NCBI GenBank assembly: GCA_965221585.1
Contig: OZ244898.1
Coordinates: forward strand, 558,001 to 622,000
Source of the DNA: VXYK01 sp965221585
GTDB lineage: Bacteria; Actinomycetota; Acidimicrobiia; Acidimicrobiales; Aldehydirespiratoraceae
Length of the DNA: 64,000 nucleotides
Reading direction: 5' to 3'
Shown here: positions 14,631 to 24,364 of the stretch, piece by piece
Position numbering within the stretch: the first letter of the stretch is position 1
How the letters are laid out: the number at the start of each line of letters is the position of its first letter
Notes under the pieces: model-generated
Told to the model about the DNA's origin: nothing
Seen by the model: the letters and a program-made list of their open reading frames with translations, nothing else
Database searches by the model: none
Program-made: the position numbers and the translations under genes

Positions 14631-17600
14631 CTCTCAGGTTCGACGATCTGGCCGCGGGGATGCGACTTGAGGGTGTTGTTGCTGGAATCGATGTGACGGT
14701 CGTGGCTGTGGAGATGCACGGTCCAGGTTCGGCGACTCTCACATACCGCACGAGCGATGGGCGGCTCGGCGACCGGATCATTACGGAGGCCGATCTGGCT
14801 GCGTTTGGCGAGGCTGATCAGCGGAGGTGGAGTTTCGACGCGGACGGTGCGATGTTCCAGCTTGCTGCTGAGGCTCAGCGTTTGCAGCAGGCTCACCTGG
14901 CGGACCCGTTCGCCGCGGTCGACACGTCCAATATTGAGCCGTATCCACACCAGATCGATGCCGTCTACAACCGGATGCTGGAGCTTCGGCCGCTGCGTTT
15001 CGTTCTGGCGGACGACCCAGGCGCCGGCAAGACGATCATGTCGGGGTTGTTGATCCGAGAGTTGATGTTGCGTGGCGATGTGGTCCGTTGCCTGATCGTG
15101 GCACCGGGGAGTCTGGTGGAGCAGTGGCAGGACGAGTTGTGGACCAAGTTCGGGTTGTCGTTCGAGTTGATGTCGCGTGCCGCGGTGGAGGATTCGCGAA
15201 CAGGCAACCCGTTTGTTGAGAAGAACCTGTTGATCGCCCGGGTGGATCAGCTCTCGCGGTCTGATGACATGCTTGAGAGGGTCAAGGGCTCTGAGTGGGA
15301 TCTGGTGATCGTCGACGAGGCTCACAAGATGTCGGCGCACCGCTACGGTGCGGAGTTGCGCAAAACGAAGCGGTTCGACTTGGGAGAGGCGCTGCGTGAA
15401 CGCACGCGTCATCTGTTGCTGCTGACGGCTACTCCTCACAATGGTAAGGACGACGACTTCTTGGCGTTCATGACTTTGGTCGACCCGGACATTTTCGAGG
15501 GTCAGCTACGGAAACGCACCAACAGTGACGACCCGCCGGAGATGCCCGACACGTCGCAGGTGATGCGTCGGATCGTGAAGGAGAACCTGCGTACTTTCGA
15601 GGGTCGTCGTTTGTTCCCTAAGCGTTATGCGCACAGCCTGCCTTTCGAGCTTTCGGCACCGGAGGCCGAGTTGTACGAGGCGGTTACGAACTATGTCCGA
15701 ACGGGCATGAATCGGGCGTTGAAGATGCAGGAGGGAGGCGACTGTCGCGGGATGGTGGTCGGCTTTGCGCTGGCGGGGCTTCAGCGTCGGTTGGCGTCGT
15801 CCCCAGCGGCGATTTATCACTCGTTGCGCCGCCGTCGGGAGCGTTTGGCGGATCAGGAAGCGGAGCTGCGTCGTTTGGCTGCGTCGGGCGGGCCGGTTCC
15901 GGTGGTGGATTTGCCCCGTGGCGTACGGATCGCCGATTTGGAGGACATTGATTTCGACGATTACAGCGACGATGAGTGGGAGCAGTTGGAGAGCCAGGTG
16001 ATCGACGCTGCTACGGCCGCCGACACCGCCGATGAGCTAGCGCTGGAGGTGCGGGAACTGGAGGGGCTGGTCAGGCTGGCCGACGGGGTTCGCTCCAGCC
16101 GTGAGGACACCAAGTGGGTGCATCTCCGTGACTTGTTGCGCTCTGAGCACTTCGCGGTCACGGACAGCGCCGGTGGCAGCGGAGATGGGCACGGAGATCC
16201 AGATGATGTTCGCAAGCTCATTGTGTTCTCCGAGCACAAGGACACGCTCGCGTACTTGCAGGAGCGGATCGTGGCTGAGTTGGGCCGCCCTGAGGCGGTT
16301 GTGGTCATCCACGGTGGGATCAAGCGACATGACCGCCGTGAGATTCAGGATCGTTTCCGGGTGGACCCGACGGCGCGGGTGATGGTTGCGACCGATGCTG
16401 CCGGTGAGGGTGTGAACTTGCAGGTCGCCAACTTGATGGTCAACTACGACCTGCCGTGGAACCCGAACCGTATCGAGCAGCGTTTCGGACGGATCCACCG
16501 CATCGGACAGAGTCGGCCTTGCCATATGTGGAATCTGGTTGCCCACAAGACCCGGGAGGGAAAGGTATTCGAACGGCTGTTTCAGAAGATCGAGCAGCAG
16601 CGGGGTGTGTTCGGCGATCAGGTGTATGACGTGCTCGGTGACTCGCAGATCAACGTTTCGCTGCGCGAACTGTTGATGCGGGCGATTCGTTCCGACGCTG
16701 ATCCTGCCCACGCGGCCTGGATGGACGAGGTGATCGAGAGTGATATCGGGGCGCAGCTTGAAGATGTGTTGTCTGAGCGGGCGTTGGTGTCGGGCCTTGC
16801 GGACACGGCCGCCAACGACGAGATTCGTCGGGAGATGGCGGTGGCCAGCGCCCGCAAGTTGCTGCCGTGGTTCGTTGAGGCCTTCTTCTGCACGGCGCTG
16901 CGTTTGTACGGTGGGCGGATCACGGGCCGGGAGGGTGGACGGTTCGAGATCACCCGCGTTCCGGCAGCGGTGCGTGCTGCGGCTGATCCTGCTCTTGGGC
17001 CGGTGCATGACCGTTACCATCGGGTGACTTTCAACAAGGCCCTTATTGAGGCCGACCGGTCTCGTTCCGGTCCGGGTGGATCGGTCCAGGCTGAACTTGT
17101 GTCGCCTGGGAGTCCTTTGCTCACTGCGATGCTTCGCAAGGTTGACCAGGACCACGGCGGGACTCTTCAGCAGGGCGCAATGTTGGTTGATCCTGCCGAT
17201 TCGTCTGTGGAGCCTCGTCTTCTGGTGTTCGTCGACCATTCGATTACTGATGGTCGTATGGTCCACGGGAACCGTCTGGTGGTGTCTCGGAGGTTCCAGT
17301 ATGTGGAGATCGACCGGCACGGTGCCGCTCGTAACCCGGGCGGTCAGCCCTATCTCAACTATGCGCCCCTGACTGAGGAACAGATGGGCTTGCTCGATGG
17401 GCAACTTGACCTTGATTGGGCTGGCCACACTGCCGAAGTCGGTGCTCGTGATTGGGCGATCGAGAAGATGGCTGGCCCGCATTATTCCGGGGTGCGAACG
17501 GTCGTTACGAATCGGGTTGCTCGTGTTGAGGAGGCCGTTAAGGAGCGGTTGCAGGCTGAGATTCGGTTCTGGGACCAGCGCACTGAGGAGATCAAGGCGC

Positions 17601-18205
17601 AGGAGATCGCCGGGGGCAAGCCCCGTCTCAATTCGGGGAAGGCCCGTGCTCGGGCTGACGAGTTGGAGACTCGTTTGGCGCAACGGAGAGCGGAGCTTGC
17701 TTTGGAGGCGAATCTCCATAACGGTCCACCGACCGTGGTTGGAGCTGCACTGGTCGTACCTCAGGGCCTGCTTGATCAGCTGGAGGGGAAGGCTCCGGTT
17801 CCTGATGCCACCGCCGACAAGATGGAGACGGACCGCCGTGCCGTAGCTGCCGTTATGAAGGCTGAGCGGGCGTTGGGCCGCAGACCCGAGGAGCAGGATC
17901 ACAGCAATCCAGGGTTTGATGTGATGTCGTTCGACCCGGTGGCCGGGATCCATTACCTGATCGAGGTGAAGGGCCACCTGCCTGGCACCGAGGAGATCCA
18001 TGTCAGCAGGACCCAGGTTGGTAAGGCCAACAACAATCCCGATAGGTGGCGGTTGGCCGTGGTATCCGTGCCCAACGAACCGGACGCAGAACCGGAGGTC
18101 CGCTACCTGATCAGACCCTTTGAGGGTGTGACCATGCACCCAGCCCAAACCAGCGTCCCCCTCCGAGTCGCCAACCTCCTGGCCAACTCCATCTCGCCGA
18201 GTTGA
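14627..18205 (+). CDS. SNF2-like helicase with C-terminal DUF3883 (defence-associated)
   Basis: 1192 aa. Superfamily 2 motifs: PHQIDAVYNRML (107-118), Walker A PGAGKT (131-136), DEAH (230-233), LLLTATPHNG, and the C-terminal half VATDAAGEGVNLQVANLMV with NRIEQRFGRIHRIGQ near 615-630. The last 150 residues hold DUF3883: NPGFDVMSFDP, then YLIEVKG. The spacing of Asp and E-x-K is reminiscent of a PD-(D/E)XK nuclease-type site (inference). Helicases of this design travel with DUF1156 methyltransferases and DUF499 ATPases in anti-phage islands; both partners are found at 25996 and 29772 on the same strand. Start GTG 14627 overlaps the stop of the upstream small ORF. Confidence 0.9.
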   Translation: MTLRFDDLAAGMRLEGVVAGIDVTVVAVEMHGPGSATLTYRTSDGRLGDRIITEADLAAFGEADQRRWSFDADGAMFQLAAEAQRLQQAHLADPFAAVDTSNIEPYPHQIDAVYNRMLELRPLRFVLADDPGAGKTIMSGLLIRELMLRGDVVRCLIVAPGSLVEQWQDELWTKFGLSFELMSRAAVEDSRTGNPFVEKNLLIARVDQLSRSDDMLERVKGSEWDLVIVDEAHKMSAHRYGAELRKTKRFDLGEALRERTRHLLLLTATPHNGKDDDFLAFMTLVDPDIFEGQLRKRTNSDDPPEMPDTSQVMRRIVKENLRTFEGRRLFPKRYAHSLPFELSAPEAELYEAVTNYVRTGMNRALKMQEGGDCRGMVVGFALAGLQRRLASSPAAIYHSLRRRRERLADQEAELRRLAASGGPVPVVDLPRGVRIADLEDIDFDDYSDDEWEQLESQVIDAATAADTADELALEVRELEGLVRLADGVRSSREDTKWVHLRDLLRSEHFAVTDSAGGSGDGHGDPDDVRKLIVFSEHKDTLAYLQERIVAELGRPEAVVVIHGGIKRHDRREIQDRFRVDPTARVMVATDAAGEGVNLQVANLMVNYDLPWNPNRIEQRFGRIHRIGQSRPCHMWNLVAHKTREGKVFERLFQKIEQQRGVFGDQVYDVLGDSQINVSLRELLMRAIRSDADPAHAAWMDEVIESDIGAQLEDVLSERALVSGLADTAANDEIRREMAVASARKLLPWFVEAFFCTALRLYGGRITGREGGRFEITRVPAAVRAAADPALGPVHDRYHRVTFNKALIEADRSRSGPGGSVQAELVSPGSPLLTAMLRKVDQDHGGTLQQGAMLVDPADSSVEPRLLVFVDHSITDGRMVHGNRLVVSRRFQYVEIDRHGAARNPGGQPYLNYAPLTEEQMGLLDGQLDLDWAGHTAEVGARDWAIEKMAGPHYSGVRTVVTNRVARVEEAVKERLQAEIRFWDQRTEEIKAQEIAGGKPRLNSGKARARADELETRLAQRRAELALEANLHNGPPTVVGAALVVPQGLLDQLEGKAPVPDATADKMETDRRAVAAVMKAERALGRRPEEQDHSNPGFDVMSFDPVAGIHYLIEVKGHLPGTEEIHVSRTQVGKANNNPDRWRLAVVSVPNEPDAEPEVRYLIRPFEGVTMHPAQTSVPLRVANLLANSISPS

Positions 18206-18322
18206 CGTGACCGGACCGATTCGACTCGGTCGGTGTGATGCTCAAGATCGGGAGTTGCGCGGCTGAACCGGGCGGCTCGGAGAAGCGGGAGGGACCAGGG
18301 CGGACTCAGTCCCACAGGAGGG

Positions 18323-19261
18323 CTAGAGCGTTTTGACTTCCGGTTCCCCTTCGATGATGTCCCCAATGCGTGCGATGATCTTGCGCAGCCTTGAGCTCTT
18401 GTAGGTTGTACCCCAGCACTCCGAGCGCCTCGCCAAGCAGAAGTCGATGGAACAAAGTGCCAGGTGCAAGTACACCAAGAAGTCGTAGTAGTCGATTGAC
18501 GGTTTACCTCCGTCCGAGTTCCAGGTACCGATGATGGCTAAAGCCCTCGAATGAGCGACGCCGCTCATCCGGTCGTAAGCAACGAATCCTTGTGGCATCC
18601 CTAAGTCATCACAGAGCATCTGGCGAACCTGGGTACTCAAGTGTGGTGCCGCTAGCGATCCTTTGGATGTGGGGAGGTCGTCTGTCTCGGCGTCGGCGCG
18701 AATATTCTCGATAGCCTGCTCAGTTTCGCGAAGACGCGTAGCCACTCCTTCTTGTGCTTCGGCGACCTCCGCTAGGTAGCTCGCATCAGCGGGTCCAGTT
18801 TGGTCCCGTTCCTCTCGCTCAAGTGATTTCTGCTCATAGACAAGAGACTGTTTTTGCAGCAGCAGGCCTCTTAGCAACCGCGTCGCAGGTTTTTTAGTGG
18901 GGTCAAATATCCATGCTGCAAAGGCACAAGCCTCGATTGTCGATCTACACAGGATATAGAGCGAATAGACCCGGCGTGTCCGCGTAACGGCCCGGAGCCC
19001 GTCAAAATAGTCGTGTGCCGCGTAGAATCGGAGTAGAGCCTCAACCTCTGCCAAGTCGCAAACGTTGATCGGTCCGACCTGCTCCAGCCAGGTCCCGTAT
19101 TCCTGCGTGTCGTGCCAAGGTGAGCCGACGGCGGGTTTTGGCGACCCCAACATCCAGACATCTGGGTTGCCGTGCACTTCTTTCATGCGTAGGCCGATTT
19201 CCCACATCCGAATCTTCACCCGGATTCGCCTCAAGACCGGCCCGGTTTTCACAGGTGTCAT
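18323..19261 (-). CDS. unrecognised 312-aa island protein
   Basis: I do not recognise the family. ATG 19261 is preferred because GGAGGG lies 9 nt upstream; ATG 19267 is 6 nt further out. The sequence is largely helical: SLYILCRSTIEACAFAAWIF (about 115-134), a coiled-coil-like charged stretch (KSLEREERDQ...RLRETEQAIENIRADAE, about 155-205), and a C-terminal helical hairpin with FLVYLHLALCSIDFCLARR. No catalytic motif is plain. It is convergent with the helicase and divergent from the TIR-like/TPR/PIN gene. Its place inside the island suggests a defence or immunity role, nothing more. Confidence 0.7.
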   Translation of the reverse strand: MTPVKTGPVLRRIRVKIRMWEIGLRMKEVHGNPDVWMLGSPKPAVGSPWHDTQEYGTWLEQVGPINVCDLAEVEALLRFYAAHDYFDGLRAVTRTRRVYSLYILCRSTIEACAFAAWIFDPTKKPATRLLRGLLLQKQSLVYEQKSLEREERDQTGPADASYLAEVAEAQEGVATRLRETEQAIENIRADAETDDLPTSKGSLAAPHLSTQVRQMLCDDLGMPQGFVAYDRMSGVAHSRALAIIGTWNSDGGKPSIDYYDFLVYLHLALCSIDFCLARRSECWGTTYKSSRLRKIIARIGDIIEGEPEVKTL

Positions 19262-19315
19262 CCGCATTGACCCTCCGACGTTGCTGATTCTCGTGGCGTG
19301 GCGAAGAGTGTAAGG

Positions 19316-19380
19316 GTCTACAGCACTAGCCGTAGGAAGTGAGGCCCGGTACTTCTCTGGACGATGAGGGTTCGGGCCTT
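19316..19380 (+). repeat. copy 1 of a 65-bp island repeat
   Basis: Ungapped match to 28908-28972. The first 48 nt (19316-19363) agree at 41 positions, and the similarity then fades. The core is GCACTAGCCGTAG-x-AAGTG followed by CCGGTAC. GGCCCG (19343-19348) can pair with CGGGCC (19373-19378); in copy 2 the same stem is GGTCCG/CGGGCT, kept by G-U pairs. It sits just upstream of the TIR-like/TPR/PIN gene. Confidence 0.7.
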
Positions 19381-19440
19381 GGTGGGGTGACGCGGCCTAT
19401 CTCATTCTGCTGCTTCTGTCCCCAATTCCGGCTATATCGT

Positions 19441-22400
19441 TTGTTGATCGATGCAGATGGATTGACAGTCTTTGTGTCGTCAGTTGTTGGCGACTACGAG
19501 CACTATCGGACCGCGGCCAAGGACGCGATCGAGGCTCTGGACTTTCTTCCTTGCCTGATCGAACGCAACCATCCGGCTTCCGCACGCCCCCCACAGTCCG
19601 AGTGCTTCGGGGCAATAGGTAGAAGCGATGTCATGGTGTTGCTGCTCGGCAGTCGATATGGCGAACGTCAGGCTTCCGGCTTGTCCGCTACCGAAGAAGA
19701 GTATCGGCACGCCCGCAGTATCGGTAAGCCAATCCTCGTGTTCGTCGAGTCAGTGGACCATCGCGAGACTCTGCAGAGCGTGTTCCTGGAAAGCGTCAGT
19801 GGCTGGGAGGACGGCGTCTTCTTCAGAGAATTTTCGAATGAGACGGAGTTGACGACCGGGATAGTTCGGGCACTGAGACATTTCGCCCGATCGATCGGGA
19901 CGACGACGCCCGCGTTGCTTGAAAGACTCCCCCCGGTCTGTCGTGAGCGGGTCGCTTCGCTTCGGGAGTCGTCGGTTGCGGTGGCGGATCAACTTGTTCA
20001 GCTTCTGTCTGATCGGGCATCGCGAGATCCGGGCGCGTTGGCGAGGCTGGCAGGTCAGCCGCCGAATTGGCTGTTGGATGGGGGATACTTGGCGTGGGAA
20101 GCGATCAGCGAGTTCATTAGCGCTCACAATCTCGGTAAATCAGTCTTGACTCGGGAGCAGGCGATTGACGCTGGCTCTCCTCGAAGCGACTTGCACCTGA
20201 TACGGAACGCTATTGACTCGGCAGATGGCGGAGACCTGGAGAGGGCAACCGATCTGATCACTCGGCTCGAATCCGATCACCCGCTATTTGAAACCGCGCA
20301 GGCGCGTATCAGAAACGACCCCCAAGCGGTTGTCGAACGGGTCACCGCGGCGGGTCTTGCCCAATCCGAGGATCCTGATCGAGCAAGGTTCTGTATTTCG
20401 ACGCTCGTCTGGGCTTACTGGGAGCTTGAGCAGTTTGACTTGGCAACGCAAGTGCTGCAGGGAGCGAACAGTCGGTTTCCGGGTCGGGCCTGGCTGCTTT
20501 TTCTGCAGGCACACACGACCTTGGGCATCGTTGATCAGATTGGTAGTTCCGTGGGTAGCGGTGACTTGTTGAACGCTGCCGCTGAATTGGCTGTGCGGGC
20601 GCGTGACACATTTCGTGAGTGGGATGGGCCGTCGCACGTTGCCGTTGAGATTGGGATGCGCGCGCGTCTCTTTCTTGACGATCCGCAAAGCGCTGTGGAC
20701 CTTGCGTTGCCTCCTCCGGCGGGCGAAGCGAACGAGCTCGAGTCTGCGGAGCCGGCGGTCCAGGCGAAGTTGGCCCAGGCGTATCTGATGCTCGGTCGGT
20801 TCGCAGAGATAGACAGCCTTCGACTGGACCAAGATGAACCCGAATCGGCGTTTATTCGAGCGATGCAGGCACACGCTCTGGGGGACCCTGCGGCTCTCTC
20901 AAGGATGCGAAGAGTCCTCGCCTTGGCTGAAGATGAATCGCTCCGACGGAGGGCCTTGTTGGGATTGGCCTTGTTTGGCGAGGTAGACGATGAGGTCATG
21001 TCTGGTGCATCCACCGCAGATATGGCTCTCTTTCGGGGCGCTGCGGCCCTCCATCGCGAAGACTTCGCAGAAGCGGTGACCCTACTCTCACCGCAACGTT
21101 TCGAGTCGTTCGATCACGCTTACCATTTGGCTCTTGCACAGTACAGATCCGGTGCCTTCGACGATGCCATTGAGACGTTGACTGATGCGGCCGAGCAGCT
21201 CGGCGTCAACTTGTTGCGTGAGTTCGCGGTAGAGGTGCTGTTCGAGCGTGGCAGGCTGGAAGAGGCCGAATCGATGGCAAACAGCGCACTGACCATGGCA
21301 CTGTCGGGACCCAGTGCGACTCGTTTGAGGTCTTTTTTGGGTGCAATTGCTGAGCGCCGCGATGACTGGGAAGCGATGGAATCGCACGCACGCGCCATCG
21401 TTCAGGAATCTCCGCAAAATGTCCGAGAGGCTTGGAGGGTCGCCTACGCGCTGCACCGTCGGTCAGAAAACCGACAGGCGTGGGCCTACATGGTCGCTCA
21501 CGATCTCTTGCCGTTAGACGAAGACACGGCGCGATTGGCCGTCGCAGTCATCAGCGATGCGGGCGTGCCTGAAGCGGATGCGAGTCGCTTGCTGGCTATC
21601 GCGCGCACGTTCGCTGATTCCGAGCAAGTGTCTGGTTTTGCACTCGGAGCACTGATGTCTGGAGGAGACCGATTCAGTTTAAGTGATGAGCAGCGTTCGC
21701 AATTCCAGGAGATGTTGGAGGACTTTCTGGGACGTTATCCAGAGAGTGATGTTCTGAAGGCCGTCACTGTCGATCCCGACTTGCTAGTGGAGACACTTAG
21801 TGCAGGTCAGCGGGAGTTGGTCGAGCGAACCAAACCACTGATCGATCGGGTCAGATATGGGGGAGTGCCTTACGGAATGCTGCGATTCATTCGTGATTTG
21901 CCGTATGCGGAGTTGCTCCGGTCCATGGCGGCTGGCGATCTCACGGCGATTCCCGCAGATCCCGAAAGGCGCGACCACGAGCTACAAGTTGCCAGGAACG
22001 CGCTCGGCGCAAGAGTCGCAGTGGACACAAGTGTTGCTGCCGTGGGAGTTCACGTGGACCTTGATGTCTTACGTATGGGTGCGGCGTTCAAGAGCGTCCT
22101 CGTTGCTGAAGAACTTACGGTTGACGCTCGTGCGGCGGTGGCTTTTGCCAGTCGGCCGGTGGAGGCGGTTACGGGATACGATCCAGGTCTCGGTCAGCCA
22201 GTTGTTTTGGAGATCGACGAAGAGCAGCGGATTGCGGCGAGAAGAAGTGCGGATCGTGTCTTGGAACTCCTAGAAGCCTGGCAGTCCGTTAGGAGCGGAC
22301 ACCTTGGGCCTCTGGTGTCCGTTGAGGATTCCGAGGATATCAGCATGCGACCTTGGGATGCCTCGCTTCGTGTTGCGCGAGAGCGTGAATGCTCTTTGTG

Positions 22401-23073
22401 GTGTGACGATCTCGCACTCCGGTCCTTCGCAGAGTCGGAGGGGATCGCGGCGTTCGGTACATGGGCGCTCTATGAAGTGCTGCTCTCCTTGGGAGAAGAT
22501 GCGCAGCTACCGCAGCCGGATGAGATGAAGATGAGCCTCCTTCGTGCACGCATCGCGGATGTGCCGATCAGTTTGGAAGAGTTGGACCGTGCAGCCGACG
22601 ACAACGACATCCCAGACATCGCGATTGAGCACTTCCTGAGCCGTCCCCTAGCGTGGCGCGAAGACCTGACCGGGACCATGACGTGGTACCTGAGACGTTT
22701 CAGCGCGCTGATCAATGGACCGCACCGGATGAGAGCGTTGGGGCTGATGTACGCAGCCAGCTATGGGTCGGGAGCGGCATTTGACGCGTCTGTGCGTCAG
22801 TCTTCCTTGGGTGCTCATCTGGCTCTGACACTACTCAACGTGCGTGACCCTGGGATCGTGCCTGCTCTGCTGGCTGCCACGAGATACGCGGGGAGAGAGC
22901 TAGATCCTGGAACGGATGTCGATCCGCTCCAGGAGACCGTCAGACTTCTTTTGGAGGTTTGGGAACCTGAGTTTGGGGCTGGTCCAGCTGCACAGATCGT
23001 GAGGTGGATGTTCTCAGAGGTCGAACCCAACGACGGCCAGCTAGTCAGGTCGATCATCTTTGGCAGTCGTTAG
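19441..23073 (+). CDS. TIR-like (DUF4062) - TPR - PIN-type large protein
   Basis: About 1210 aa. N-terminal DUF4062/TIR-like domain (about 8-160): TVFVSSVVGDYEHYR, LLLGSRYGE (68-75), SATEEEYRHAR with the Glu position typical of this group, and GKPILVFVE. The middle (about 190-850) is a long helical-repeat region with TPR-like pairs (ALAQYRSGAFDDAIETLTDA). The C-terminal PIN-like nuclease domain (about 858-1010) shows Asp862 in VAVDTSV, an acidic AEELTVDAR, and WCDDLALRSFAESEG with Asp989/990. The frame is open from GTG 19339, but that part lies in the repeat and has no domain; TTG 19441, 19444 or 19462 follow a TATATC box. Predicted role: sensor/effector in defence, one domain acting on nucleotides and one on RNA. 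Confidence 0.75.
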   Translation: MLIDADGLTVFVSSVVGDYEHYRTAAKDAIEALDFLPCLIERNHPASARPPQSECFGAIGRSDVMVLLLGSRYGERQASGLSATEEEYRHARSIGKPILVFVESVDHRETLQSVFLESVSGWEDGVFFREFSNETELTTGIVRALRHFARSIGTTTPALLERLPPVCRERVASLRESSVAVADQLVQLLSDRASRDPGALARLAGQPPNWLLDGGYLAWEAISEFISAHNLGKSVLTREQAIDAGSPRSDLHLIRNAIDSADGGDLERATDLITRLESDHPLFETAQARIRNDPQAVVERVTAAGLAQSEDPDRARFCISTLVWAYWELEQFDLATQVLQGANSRFPGRAWLLFLQAHTTLGIVDQIGSSVGSGDLLNAAAELAVRARDTFREWDGPSHVAVEIGMRARLFLDDPQSAVDLALPPPAGEANELESAEPAVQAKLAQAYLMLGRFAEIDSLRLDQDEPESAFIRAMQAHALGDPAALSRMRRVLALAEDESLRRRALLGLALFGEVDDEVMSGASTADMALFRGAAALHREDFAEAVTLLSPQRFESFDHAYHLALAQYRSGAFDDAIETLTDAAEQLGVNLLREFAVEVLFERGRLEEAESMANSALTMALSGPSATRLRSFLGAIAERRDDWEAMESHARAIVQESPQNVREAWRVAYALHRRSENRQAWAYMVAHDLLPLDEDTARLAVAVISDAGVPEADASRLLAIARTFADSEQVSGFALGALMSGGDRFSLSDEQRSQFQEMLEDFLGRYPESDVLKAVTVDPDLLVETLSAGQRELVERTKPLIDRVRYGGVPYGMLRFIRDLPYAELLRSMAAGDLTAIPADPERRDHELQVARNALGARVAVDTSVAAVGVHVDLDVLRMGAAFKSVLVAEELTVDARAAVAFASRPVEAVTGYDPGLGQPVVLEIDEEQRIAARRSADRVLELLEAWQSVRSGHLGPLVSVEDSEDISMRPWDASLRVARERECSLWCDDLALRSFAESEGIAAFGTWALYEVLLSLGEDAQLPQPDEMKMSLLRARIADVPISLEELDRAADDNDIPDIAIEHFLSRPLAWREDLTGTMTWYLRRFSALINGPHRMRALGLMYAASYGSGAAFDASVRQSSLGAHLALTLLNVRDPGIVPALLAATRYAGRELDPGTDVDPLQETVRLLLEVWEPEFGAGPAAQIVRWMFSEVEPNDGQLVRSIIFGSR

Positions 23074-23220
23074 GGCCTACGCAAAGACCAAGTGTCATCA
23101 ATAGTCGGAGTTCCCTTGAAATCCAGAGAACTCAAGTCTTTCTCGAGCGTCCCCTTGCTTTGAGGCCGCGTGAGCGGGAGTCAGCACCCTGGATCTCCGC
23201 TTCGATGGAGATACGCGTAG

Positions 23221-23316
23221 ATGTCACAGGGGCTGAGTACGGTGGTGATCATGAGCGAGACCGGGATGGAGTGGTGGACTTGGCACGAGGAAGGTCTTGC
23301 GGCCTTCGGAGGCTAG
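23221..23316 (+). CDS. possible 31-aa small ORF in the TIR operon gap
   Basis: Frame MSQGLSTVVIMSETGMEWWT... ends ...AAFGG. GGAG lies about 10 nt upstream of ATG 23221, and a second ATG is at 23251. It is in the 291-nt gap between the TPR/PIN gene and the membrane gene, which otherwise holds no clear signal. Coding is uncertain. Confidence 0.25.
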   Translation: MSQGLSTVVIMSETGMEWWTWHEEGLAAFGG

Positions 23317-23364
23317 GCGGTTCGAAGTTTCGGTCGAGAGACATGAGGAGAAAGGCACAGAAGA

Positions 23365-24318
23365 TTGAACGCTGTGATTTCGGCGCTTGCTGACGGACTC
23401 AGGAAGTCCCGTGCTCCGCTTTCTGCGGGATTGCTGGTTGTTGTCGCTGTCTGGATTCAATTCGCTGACCATCTGACTTCGGGATGGCCCGGTGAGGAAT
23501 TCGGAAATCAGATGTTCGATGTACTGGGTTCTCTTCAAGGTATCGGAACTGGCACGTTCATCCTCTTTGTGGTTGGTATCACAGGCACGGTCTCGATCCG
23601 CGTGTCCGGCCTGTTGTTGGAACCACCGATGAGGTGGTTTGTAGAGCGTTGGCAGGAGCGCAGTGCAGTTCGTGCTCATTATCGAATGAACCGCTATCTC
23701 GCCGCTCGCCCGGAAGGTAATTTTGTAGAAGTAGTCGTCGATGCCGTTGACGAGCAGCGCAAATTTCTTCGAAACTCGTGGAGATGGCTCTTTGATTGGT
23801 TTCCGGGTAGAGATGCATATATCGCTTACACAAGAGACAACTTCTGGGTTCGTCCGAAATGGGACAAAGAAGTCATAGGTTGGGCATCTAACGTTATTGC
23901 CGACATCGAGGATCTACCTGGGTCTCAAGGTGACCTAAAGAAAATGTTGGCTCAAGATTCTGAATTGCAGAGTCTCATTATCGATCTTGAGAGTGAAATT
24001 GAACGGAATCCATCAGCACCGTTTGTGGAGAACAACAGCTCAGCCTTCGTCGATCGCTTAGATGCTCTAAGGGCAGAAAGCGAATATCGTGCTGCTGTGA
24101 TTCCGCCTTTGTTACTATTGCTGATCAGTGTAGGCTTTGAGTGGTGGGCAGGGATTTTTGCAGGTCTGCCAGTTTTGATTCTGGTTTATGGTGCGTCGTT
24201 GGCTAAGCAGGATGATATTGCCTTGCTGTCTCTGGGATGGCTATTGGAAGGAAACGGCACTTCCGTCGCGCTTGAAGAAATCCGTAGGTGGTCACATGAA
24301 TATTCGCGGAATCTCTGA
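23365..24318 (+). CDS. predicted three-TM membrane protein, unknown family
   Basis: 317 aa from TTG 23365, which has a strong Shine-Dalgarno (GAGGAGAAAGG, 9 nt spacing). Hydrophobic segments: SAGLLVVVAVWIQF (about 19-33), TGTFILFVVGITGTVSI (about 61-78), and a long one near residues 243-275 (AVIPPLLLLLISVGFEWW then FAGLPVLILVYGA). Between TM2 and TM3 lies a soluble region of about 160 residues with many Trp and charged residues (WRWLFDWFPGRDAYIAYTRDN). Base composition is low: 24121-24180 is 29/60 G+C, far below the flanking catabolic genes. It is followed after 46 nt by a TIR-like gene, so it may be the membrane partner of that effector. Confidence 0.7.
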   Translation: MNAVISALADGLRKSRAPLSAGLLVVVAVWIQFADHLTSGWPGEEFGNQMFDVLGSLQGIGTGTFILFVVGITGTVSIRVSGLLLEPPMRWFVERWQERSAVRAHYRMNRYLAARPEGNFVEVVVDAVDEQRKFLRNSWRWLFDWFPGRDAYIAYTRDNFWVRPKWDKEVIGWASNVIADIEDLPGSQGDLKKMLAQDSELQSLIIDLESEIERNPSAPFVENNSSAFVDRLDALRAESEYRAAVIPPLLLLLISVGFEWWAGIFAGLPVLILVYGASLAKQDDIALLSLGWLLEGNGTSVALEEIRRWSHEYSRNL

Positions 24319-24364
24319 TCGAAATGTGGTATGAACGTCAACCTAATCTTGGAGGCCCGCGAAG

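Noticed and set aside
16037..18148. 703-codon open frame on the minus strand
   Set aside because: Lies wholly inside the helicase gene. It has no domain and is rich in Arg, His and Pro, as expected of an antisense shadow in high-GC DNA.
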